64,000 nucleotides of DNA from Rotaria macrura (lineage: Eukaryota > Rotifera > Eurotatoria > Philodinida > Philodinidae), in contig OENT01000424.1 in the NCBI GenBank assembly GCA_900239685.1, forward strand, positions 1-64,000. The letters are read 5' to 3'. Positions 23,173 through 32,833 of the stretch are shown in pieces. Numbering within the stretch: position 1 is the first letter of the stretch; every line of letters begins with the position of its first letter. Under the pieces are notes generated by a model. The model did no database searches. It saw nothing but the letters and a program-made list of their open reading frames with translations, and had not been told where the DNA came from. The position numbers and the translations under genes are program-made.

Positions 23173-26100
23173 CAATTGATACTTATCATTTTACATTATT
23201 GTACTAGAATAAAATAAGTTGCAGCAAAAGTAGATTTTCTTTCCAAGTTTTATCGATCACTTTTACTTCAGTAATATACTCGATTTCAATCCTTGTTCGT
23301 TGTTTTTCATTACTATCCAATTAATTTAACATTAATATGAATAGCAACTATCGAGTCAGTAACTCAATCTAGTGTGTTGTACAAATTTCTTATATCTAGT
23401 CGAAATCTCGACATGCACATAAACGCATATCTCTGTTATATGAAAGGGAACACTTGATTAATTTGTTGTGTTTCTATTAATCACATGATGATTGTGTTCA
23501 TGGCAAAGAAAATTTTTACGTATGAAAAGGTATTTCATTGATTTTAATCAACGACATTTTTTTGTCTCCTACAAGAGACTCGTAGATAAAAAAAAAAGTG
23601 TTGACTACGAAAATTTCTTCAGTCAAAGTCCAATCAATCTCTTTCATGGCTGCAAGAGAGTTAAAGTAAATGCCTCTCGATTCATCCAATGGAGGAAATC
23701 CTTACTATTTTCTTCCAAGATACATGAGAATCAAGCAAAAGTACTCACAAACAGAAGCTTATGTTTCTTTTTCTTGTCAATGAAGGATAACGATGGAGAG
23801 AAGAATATAAGTTTAATATAAAAAAATTCTGAAAACATCATGAATAATTACACTTATCATCATTACTGTATCTCAAATAATTAGTGTTGAACATGAGCAT
23901 GTTTATATTCTGTTATATTTAGTTTTACTAGAAATGTCTTCGTTTGTTGAACAGAGTAGATAGATTGTTGATGAAAGTTCTACGTTGACTTCTCGGGTAA
24001 ATTTGAATCCATGATATAGTCTAATGAAAAAATTGAGCAATATTATACACCACTCCTTAAAACAACTATTGAGAGAAAAATACAACTTATGATAAAAATA
24101 CTACTACGAATGAGATCACTTTTGTAATATGAGTGACATTTCTAATCATAGAAGAATAGCTAATTGAGGTTTCAGTCAATTTTAATAGAATTTCTTGATA
24201 ATAGAAATCAATCATTGTATTTTCGCAAATGAAAATTGATACATTATTTGTATTGAAAAAGGCTACATACTATTTATCGAATAGAGTGAGATTACTTTAT
24301 CGACGAAGACAATACTCTGTAAGGTTAATGTAGAGTTCTGATTAATAAATTGCTTGAACTATTCGATGAATGCCAGCCTATTTTTCACCTCACTCTGTGG
24401 AGTCGAATAAAAACTGGAAACTATGAACATACAATCGTGCTTTCAGTTAATTTTCTATTTACATTTTCACTTGAAAGTCATCATCAATAATTAGTCAATA
24501 ATAGAGCATGATGCGATAGAAAAAGACACTCTTAGTTCAATATCAACTATTTTATTATAGATTAAGAATAGAATATATTCGATAAACACTGATACAATAA
24601 AATTTTCATCGAAGTATGGAACTAGTCAATTTTTGAATAGTTCTCTTGGTCGGATACCAAAGTTAATGTGACTGTCATCGTATTAGTATGCCACTTTATC
24701 GTTTGATAGGATTTTTATCCTTGAAGATGACTCTGAGTAGCAGCTACAAACATTTGAAAGATTTGCACTGAAATCGCAAAGAGATGGAAAGTCAATGGTA
24801 CAATTGAAATCGACCATCACATACTTATCTATTTCAGGAAAGAGAGAGAGAGAGAGATGTTTCAAAACTCTATCATTGACACTGATGATTAAGCTAAATA
24901 TTTATTTGTGAATAATACGATGATGCAGACAATAGCTAACTGAAACTTGTATCGAAATATGAATCGGTATCATTTTTGCTAGTCTAACATAGAAATTGGT
25001 GACTTCATAACAAGTAAGTCGTTTTCATTACAAATAATTATTTTCAATACATGAACACTACAAATATTTTGCTTTTTTCAGAATAATTCAACGTAGTATT
25101 TAATGTCTCTTCGAGACGAACATGATAGTTCTGATTTTGCCAAGCAGATCTGTCCTATTTGTCGATTAGAATATGAACACGAAGTCATGATTTTATATTT
25201 TATTTACAAGAGAATGTTATTATTTTAGTTAACCTTAATAAACTGACTGACGAAAAAGACTTTTAAAATTACTTTCTCGTACATGTGAACGATATTTCTA
25301 TTGAAACATAGTCTATGAGATTAGTCTTATTATCATGTACTCACAATGACCTATGTTATTGAGAATGATCTTTTCATAGAAAAACTGCTAACTACTACAT
25401 GAAATCAATAGCACGTATCACAGTACATTTGATATTCACGAATCTCAAAAATGTGAGTAACAGATGAACTAATAAGAATCGACTGCGCAATCAATTGGAG
25501 CAACATCATTATTTTTTTTCTAGTGGACACAGAGTTTTGAACCTTTATCTCAAAACTACTTGCATTGTTGAACCTAGGAATAATTAGGCTAGAATACGAA
25601 ATTCAATGTTAGCGAGTGAAACTCTATTTGTAGAATAATATGAAAGAAAAACCATGGATCATCTCCACAAGTGGTACGAATAGTAAAATTTTCAGACTTT
25701 TATTATCGATCACAGGAATCTAGACGTGATCGATTTCAACTGAATAATACAATGTGTCTTATAAAACTCATAAAATTTTCTTCCATATCTATATAATCGG
25801 GATGAATTCAAGCATTTTTTAAAAGAAGAACTATCCCATTTTGAAAGGAATTCATTGACATCTTTCAATATGAAACATAGCAATAATAAAGTGTTGATAA
25901 AGTAAAGAATCGAAACCATTCTTACAATTGATACGTACTGTTTAAGCTCATGCTGAACACGTTGATAGATTTCAGTAAGATTGGAATAAGCGTCAAGCAA
26001 GCGTTAAATATGAATCCATTACACCTGGGTCANATCTGACTTCATTTTTTGAGAGCATCCTAAAAAGTAAGGAGTAACTCCAATAAAGTGATTGTAAATT

Positions 26101-26420
26101 CAACGTGCAGAATTTAAAATAACAAATCTTTTTTGATGGTTGTCAAGCTCGGTAAGCTTTTATCAAAATTTTCATATCAACACAAATGGTAGGAATTCAT
26201 CGGACGAGTTATTAGCCTTCGAAATGATCTTCCTCGAGCATTCAGTATCATAAATCTGCTGCTTCATGCACAACAGTGGAAAATGAAGAAGAAGCAAAAC
26301 TTTAGTCGTTTTTTATCCATGATTTCCTACCTAGAATAAATTTAGTTGACTCAAAAAAAAAATTTCGCCTTATCCTGTCTTTATTGTCTTCCTTTATCGT
26401 CGTCGTCCGATCAACATTTT
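23173..26420. other. Mostly non-coding stretch between L2 and the L pseudogene
   Basis: About 3.2 kb. It holds a possible RING-finger remnant at 25103, a GA microsatellite near 24842 and one ambiguous base at 26033. Frames at 23492 (109 codons, plus) and 25710 (96 codons, minus, one hydrophobic segment) have no recognisable domain and may be chance. Confidence 0.4.
25103..25228 (+). pseudogene. Possible N-terminal remnant of a RING-type protein
   Basis: A 41-codon frame starts with ATG 16 nt after a good acceptor (CTTTTTTCAG) and reads MSLRDEHDSSDFAKQICPICRLEYEH before running into AT-rich sequence and a stop. CPIC is the usual start of a RING finger, but the rest of the zinc ligands are missing, and no donor continues the frame. 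It is either a first exon whose partner I missed or a decayed copy. Confidence 0.3.
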
Positions 26421-27304
26421 ATGTTTTTCTTGATTTTGTTCTTAATGGTTGTAAAAATTATACGGCAAAACATACGTACACTTCATTGTACGACAAGAAA
26501 GTTAGAATATTTAAAATCAATATCTCAATGCCAATTAGTACTACCGCTCACAAATCCTATACTTAACGATGAAGATTTGCTTGAAAAATGACACCACTAT
26601 ATAACATACGAAGCAAATCCTAAATAAACTTCTTATTTTGACAATTACTCTTGCTACGCATAAGTTTATATGAACTATGAGTATAGCATAATGCTAATTC
26701 AAATAATTGAACTCAACGATCAACATTCAACTTTGAAACTGTACCATAAAATGCTTGTTGTTGTTGTTCATACAAAGAGTGTTGTTATATATAGAACAAT
26801 TCCGGAATTTGCAGATAAAACAGTATTTTTAAGCACATACATTCTATGTAACGTATCTAATGGCTGGACCCTAAAACGTTTCAACAAATTTTACTGAATC
26901 TGATCGTTGGCCAAATAAGATCGAAAATAGTTCAAGAAGCTATTAAATTTCTATACATGTCTGATTCATAACGGCTATCCAGACTGGCGTAAGACTAGTT
27001 TTGAGTCTTAAAATTGAATTTAAATGCTACTTGATAGATTTTACTTTTAGTTGTATCAATAAAGATACTTATGTTCATTGTCGAAGCAATAAAAATCGAT
27101 GTTCATGTTACCACGAGACAGATGTTTCATTACAAAAAGGTTGCCTTAACAATCAATTTCAGTTCAAGTATGACATGGTGTATCGATTCAATATATAATA
27201 GAAGAAATAGCAAACATTCAACCTCTTTATTCGTATAACCCATAGAAAATTTTCTATCAATGCGACATACATTTGTGTAATAATAATATGGTAATGCTGT
27301 CGTA
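26421..27304 (+). pseudogene. L3: degenerate copy of the L family
   Basis: Broken relative of L2. The signal-peptide region is visible at 26421 (MFFLILFLMVVK), followed by diverged sequence aligning with the L2 ectodomain. SCYA is followed by a TAA where L2 has Glu, then VYMNYEY; near the exon end, IRSKIVQEAIKFLYMSDS is followed by TAA (Glu in L2) and RLSR. The exon-1 donor (GTAAGA, at 26989) and the exon-2 acceptor (ACTTTTAG, ending 27050) are kept. Exon 2 begins SCINKDTYVHCRSNKNRC, very close to L2, but stops early at the equivalent of the FNMI position; a donor GTAAGT remains at 27305. Exon-3 remnants may extend to about 27480. Several independent stops and a frameshift make function unlikely. 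Confidence 0.85.
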
Positions 27305-27480
27305 GTAAGTTTGATTGAATCCGAAAACGACAGAATAGCTATTAAGAACACAATTGAATATGTCAATTATTTATTATATGCTTCTAGATTGCGCTCCCTA
27401 TAGAATAATAGCAGTAAAATCTCAAATGCAGTTGATACGATTGATATACACGTGCAGTCAAGCAGTACAAACGGTGTTAT

Positions 27481-28354
27481 ATCGTTTCACTATCGACTGA
27501 TGAATCTATTGTTGTAGAAGCGATCTTGTTTACTGTCTCTACTACTCGATTAGTCGATAATTTATTGTACATCACCCTATTATCCTCATCTCATAATTAC
27601 TCAACCAGTGCTTTATCCTTTTCATAATTCAATTACGTGATTTTCAAAACGACATTGTCAGTATTTCTCATTTTTTGAAATTACACATATACCCGTTGCA
27701 ACTATCTTTCGCGTTTACGATAGTTAGTAAGTAATACACAATTTTACATTCGATGAAGTTTATGATGACTCCGAACAGTTCTACTATGAATTTTACATCG
27801 AACATTGAGTTTATCGTTTTACGACTGACACAATAATCTACCATTACCGCCGTTTAATGTCATCATTACTATAAATCTTTTCTAAATAAACATTAAGAAA
27901 CCGATGCTATTTCAAGCATTGAAATACCTAACTCTAGTAATTCGCATTTCAAAATAGACTTTCAAATGTCCTAATTACTGTCATAAATATGATTCAGTTT
28001 CGTTGAAATTCAGAGAAGAAATTGATCCTTGATAGAACATTCACAGTAGACTTCATAGATGAACTGCATCCTAAGAATTTGATTTAATCATCATTTCGTA
28101 GTTTTCTACTTAAATATATATATATATATATATATATATGGATATCACTGTGATTGTGGTTCTACATTCATGTTCATGTCTCAAAATGGAGACATTCCCA
28201 ACTCAAATGAATCGCATTGTAAATCGTTAGCAGAGACCTTGCCAAATGATTAATGTTAGAAATAAGTATGCAAATATTTTAATATTTTAAGAGTATTAGT
28301 GTATTGTGTATTATATATTAAAAGCATTATTTATTTTTCATGCATTGTTAATTT
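27481..28354. other. Spacer between convergent L3 pseudogene and T2
   Basis: About 870 bp, AT-rich, with a (TA)n run at 28114-28139. It contains the 3' flank of both units; no gene seen. Confidence 0.45.
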
Positions 28355-29880
28355 TTAAACTGGTTCTGGTGCTAATTTTAATGCTGCTTCTCTGGCTAAT
28401 TTTGGATCAACAATACGATCGAGTTGAATTTTAGGGCTTGATCCTTCACGACTTGTACATAATATGTATAATGCAAATGCGCATACAATTGCAACAAGAA
28501 TTCCAATAATAATAAAAGTAATGATATAAATACGGTGTCTTTGAGTGGTTGTTAAGTAACTTACATGACTAGTTTTATGGAAATATTGTTCGATTCGATT
28601 AAAATTCATTGATAATGGATAATAGAAACAAATGGTTGTATTTTTTGTAGATGAAAATCGACAAATGAGTTCTGATGAAAATACAAGATAATACGTATCT
28701 GTTTGACTAGTGTTGGACAAACGAACAAGAGAATTGTTTGTAAGTTTCATGTAAAGTTTTGGTTGAGGTATTGACTGAACGCCTACATTAATGATGGGTC
28801 GTTTCTTGTCGTCTAGAACTATAGAGAAAGAAAGAAGAATATCGATACATGATCGTCATAGATTTCGATCAGTTTTACTTGTTACTGTTGTAATAAAAAA
28901 AGTGTATTCCTTATTAATTGATGAAAGACATTATAACACAACGATAAGGACACCTCGAAAACAAGAGAATCGATCATCAGTTTTGTGATTCATAGAAGTC
29001 AACATGATGCGTTATTTCTAACACATGTTGTATATTTACACATATGCAATATCATATGAATATTGTGCTTATTTATGGTGACAATCATGAAGCTGTGATG
29101 GATACAGCAAAGAGATTTCTACTACTATATTGTCGAACGCATTTCATTCAATTAAGCAACAGTGAATCCCGTTTAGTTATAACAGGTGTTACTTTGAAAT
29201 TAGAATTTAAATTAATGATCTGTAAAGCATAAGAAGAACTATATCATTGTCATCACTACATAGAAAATGGTGCATTGTTTTATGGTAAAATATGATTGAT
29301 AGAAATTCACGTCTATAATTATCTATTATTAGATCAAGACCAGTCAATTTCGTTTACTCAAATGAAACCGATGCTATTCACTTGATACCTATGCTATCAG
29401 ATAAGAGACTTGACACCGTTTGATAATAATCATGTTTGTATAATTACAAACATGTAGCTCGTGATATGACAGGTACGTATTCTAAATGTCGACTCTGAAT
29501 GATTTTTCAGAGCAGTCAAGATAAAAATTTTTGAAAATCTATTGAGAGCAAACAAACGAAATTCGCTTTTTTTCCACGTGACTTTTTTTATACTTCATGT
29601 ACAAGTATTGGCAAAGACGAGTCTGGACAAAGAAATCAATCTTACTTATATTCATATGAAATAATCGAATTTTATGTTTTTCAATCGATACATGTGGACA
29701 AATAAGAACTTGTTCAGGATCGAATGACGCATAAACATGCATCGATAATCCACATATGACGACTGTTCGAGCATTGACAACACCCATAGAAATATTGAGA
29801 GACTTGTATTTAGATGCATGACATTTAATAGTACATACGGCAGATAATAAAAGCAAGCACAAGACCCGACACAGCAACAT
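28355..29880 (-). CDS. T2: type I single-pass membrane protein with conserved tail
   Basis: Two exons on the minus strand are proposed: 29880-29646 and 28818-28355, with an 827-nt intron (donor GTAAGA; acceptor TTTCTCTATAG after a long pyrimidine tract; a second AG six bases on keeps the same frame). The protein is about 232 aa. It has a signal peptide (MLLCRVLCLLLLSAVCTIKC), an ectodomain with several Cys and NxS/T sites, a transmembrane segment (IITFIIIGILVAIVCAFALYIL), and a short cytoplasmic tail ending DPKLAREAALKLAPEPV. The tail is almost identical to T1, while the ectodomains differ greatly. The family is not recognised. T2 is convergent with the L3 pseudogene, and T1 lies next to L1, so the two families travel together. 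Confidence 0.65.
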
Positions 29881-31061
29881 TATTATTGTGTTTTTAGCAG
29901 GAGCATAGTTTTATAAATGCTATTCATGCATCAGCTGTGGTTGATAACGAAGAAAAAAAAATAAAGAATGAGTCGATTGATTTCATGTAGACATCGATGT
30001 ATAGACGTGTTCTTAAATAGAAAATAGAACAGAAAACAAGTTTAACGAGTTATATTGAAGTCAGTCAAAGAGGATGTCCACGTCAAGGAAATTCCATTGT
30101 CTCAAAATGTTCAAGTATGTATTACGCATACTTTCCTTCTCGTCGTATAATATTCAACGAACTTTGAAAGTCTTTGCAAAAAACTTTGAATTGCTAACTT
30201 AATTTTAAATAGACACCATTTCTCTAATCTAGATCTTATTCCTTTATAATTATCACGAAGCGTTCATGCCTTAGAAAAATTGCTCCTGCTAAAACATAAA
30301 ATATTCATAGTATCCTACATTTAAGTACTCTTAATAGTATCTCGAATATTGATTTAGAAATTTCGACTTCAAGGCTTCTATTACAATAAGTCTAAAAAAA
30401 GTTGACAACTATTGATAAACTAGAACATTTCTTTATTTTTAATTCTATGTTAGCATAGAAACGTAATAAAAGCATGTTCTACATCGCTCTCACATGTATT
30501 CAAAGAGATTCGATGATCTGTTTCTTTTAAAAAATGTGATAAACTATTTTACTAATTACTTTCAAGATCAACTGTTCGTATTAGCAAACGTCTATTGATT
30601 AGTAAATTACTGAAATGATATTTGTGAATTAAAAATCAGTTAAGTTTTACAAAGGGAAACGAACCGTTGCTTTGAAACAAAATAAACATTAGCCTATTTG
30701 TAATTAGTAATATATATATTAGTGATTATGTCAATTGAAGAGTTGTATATTCTTGATAAAAAAAAATTGCAGAACGATGATTTCAGGTGATGTTGTTCAT
30801 CTACAACGAGAATAGTTATGGCATAGTTTCTGAGAATATTACTTACTGAGAGTGACTTATAAGCATCTAAAAAACAATCCAATATAATGAGCATATGAAT
30901 GAAATTGAAAAAGTTTGAATAGGAAAAATATAAAGGGACCGCCGATGTCATAACAGGTGACTTTTCCTTCGATGTCCATAATGGATAAGCACTTGTCTTT
31001 ATTCTATATATTGTAAAAAAAATATGCTTTCTCAGAAAGATAAGAACAAATAATCATATGT
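29881..31061. other. Spacer between T2 and the cysteine peptidase
   Basis: About 1.2 kb, AT-rich. An 85-codon minus-strand frame at 30694-30951 has a hydrophobic part and an internal GTAAGT, but no homology in the window; it is not called as a gene. Confidence 0.4.
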
Positions 31062-32273
31062 TCAAAAGCGTCTAAAAAAAGGCGTTGGATTAAACATATA
31101 TGATTGATAGGGGGAAGTTTCCATGAAATTTGTATTAACAAATACGATTGGAGAGGTAACTGGAGGTAACGAAAAGTTATGCATAAACGGTTGGTGTGTC
31201 CAATGATTTCCGTCTAGTTGTTCTGGTGGAGTAGAAAATTCTTTTTGAGACTCTTGAGAATATAGTCGACGACGATATTCTTTGTGTTCTTTGTCTGGTT
31301 CAAATTCTTCGTCTTCATAAGCATCATAATGATCATCATCGTCTGAATATTGAATATCACATTGTGATCGATCGTCGGCCATATCTTGTTGGCTGATAGA
31401 TTTTGATAATGTTGGAACATCGTTCCATGCGAAATGTCCTTCATCGGGTATTGTTGTCATATTTTCAATTGCTTTTATTGCCCATAAATCTTTTGCTAGA
31501 ACTTTATCCGTGACATATTCATATGGCAAATAACCATAACCATGATCGCCCCATTGAATTCCATGTGAATTACGTATTATGAAAACACGTTGAGAATGAA
31601 TATAACCAACACAAACAACAGCATGTCGATATTGAGATGATTTTTCATATTTCTTTGGCATCGGTATATATCCACCATGATTCGATGCGAATGATGAAAA
31701 TATTTTAATGGCCATAACAAATGGATAACCTTGAGCAAGACATTGACGTAATTGATTAACGTTATTTGAAAGACGGCTAAATTCATTTAAACGGTAATAT
31801 TGAGCATTTTGATATGCTTCATAACTTGGTTGTAAATTAATGAGATGTTCATAAAATGGCCAATATTTTTCTTCACAACAACCAAATTTCATTAAACCTA
31901 CAATAGCAAATTGTATATCAGCACCGGAATCTGTTCTAGTTGCATCTCGTTTGGAGATTTCATCTTCTAACATTCGTGCATTATAATAAATAAATAACCG
32001 ACTAAATATTTTGGCATGACCTGTCGTATGAAAATGAAAATATTCCAATATTGATGCTAAAGCATTACCCACACATGAACCAACTGAGTATTGTTCTTCA
32101 ATGGGGCTTAGAAATGAACGTAAATCAACAGTGTTCGGCAGCTGTTGAGCAGTTAACAATGATATAAAAGGCCGTGCTAATTTTAGTAACGGATTTATAC
32201 GAGTACGTCGGCAACCATCTACACGATATTGTCTTTTTGTACGACGATTGATGAGTAAACCACCAAGAGTCAT
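31062..32273 (-). CDS. Papain-like (C1A) cysteine peptidase, intronless
   Basis: 403-aa protein without introns. It has the papain catalytic layout: oxyanion Gln and nucleophile Cys in QYSVGSCVGNA (Q61, C67), the His in YRHAVVCVGY (H217), and the Asn in IIRNSHGIQWGDHGYGY (N235). The Trp that normally follows the catalytic Asn-Ser is His here (RNSHG rather than RNSWG). The N-terminal 50 residues are short and basic, with no signal peptide and no obvious full pro-domain, more like the bacterial, archaeal and large-DNA-virus C1A-like group than animal cathepsins. After the catalytic domain comes an acidic, low-complexity C-terminal tail (YSDDDDHYDAYEDEEFEPD). The ATG at 32273 is used; the in-frame TTG before it is not. 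Horizontal origin is inference from the intronless form and family type. Confidence 0.82.
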   Translation of the reverse strand: MTLGGLLINRRTKRQYRVDGCRRTRINPLLKLARPFISLLTAQQLPNTVDLRSFLSPIEEQYSVGSCVGNALASILEYFHFHTTGHAKIFSRLFIYYNARMLEDEISKRDATRTDSGADIQFAIVGLMKFGCCEEKYWPFYEHLINLQPSYEAYQNAQYYRLNEFSRLSNNVNQLRQCLAQGYPFVMAIKIFSSFASNHGGYIPMPKKYEKSSQYRHAVVCVGYIHSQRVFIIRNSHGIQWGDHGYGYLPYEYVTDKVLAKDLWAIKAIENMTTIPDEGHFAWNDVPTLSKSISQQDMADDRSQCDIQYSDDDDHYDAYEDEEFEPDKEHKEYRRRLYSQESQKEFSTPPEQLDGNHWTHQPFMHNFSLPPVTSPIVFVNTNFMETSPYQSYMFNPTPFFRRF

Positions 32274-32833
32274 GATCAAATGAAAAGAAAATGAATAAAA
32301 TATGTGATGCTACCTACTTAATAAATAGTCATCAATAGCGAGGCGTTTCTTTTGGGACAGAACGCAAATTAATGAATGAATATTTTCGTTCGTCAAATGA
32401 ACCGAATCATCATTTGACGACGAAAAATAGCATTCAGAAAAAAATCAATAGATTATTAAAAAAATACATTTTTGTAAATTGTTGTTACAGTCTTTTAAAG
32501 TAGTCAGATTTTCCTAAATTTATTACAGAACAAGTCTTTTTTCCGAGTTTTCCAAAAACTAATTTGTTTTTCATGTAACATTAGTGATCATACAATCAAT
32601 AAAAGTTATCATATTTAAGAGCGTCATCTATTGAAACAATTAAAGACTACGAATAAATTCTTAATTGAAACTATACTTCTATCTATCTCTACTGAAGAAA
32701 AAAAATGAAATATATTATTCATTAAATGATTCCTAAACCAAAGGCTATAACCAAGCGATGAACATGTAAATGGCAACTGTAGACAATCGTGTATAAAGAC
32801 TTCGCTTTCTCTAGTTAAATTTTACTCCTATCA
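32274..32833. other. Divergent promoter region
   Basis: 560 bp between the start codons of the minus-strand peptidase and the plus-strand four-exon gene, so it should contain both promoters. AT-rich; no specific site identified. Confidence 0.5.

Noticed and set aside
25710-26000. 96-codon minus-strand frame with a hydrophobic segment
   Set aside because: No start ATG at its head, no homology and of a length expected a few times by chance in this window.
29044-29232. Plus-strand frame inside the T2 intron
   Set aside because: No splice support or homology; it lies opposite a region that also has short minus-strand frames.
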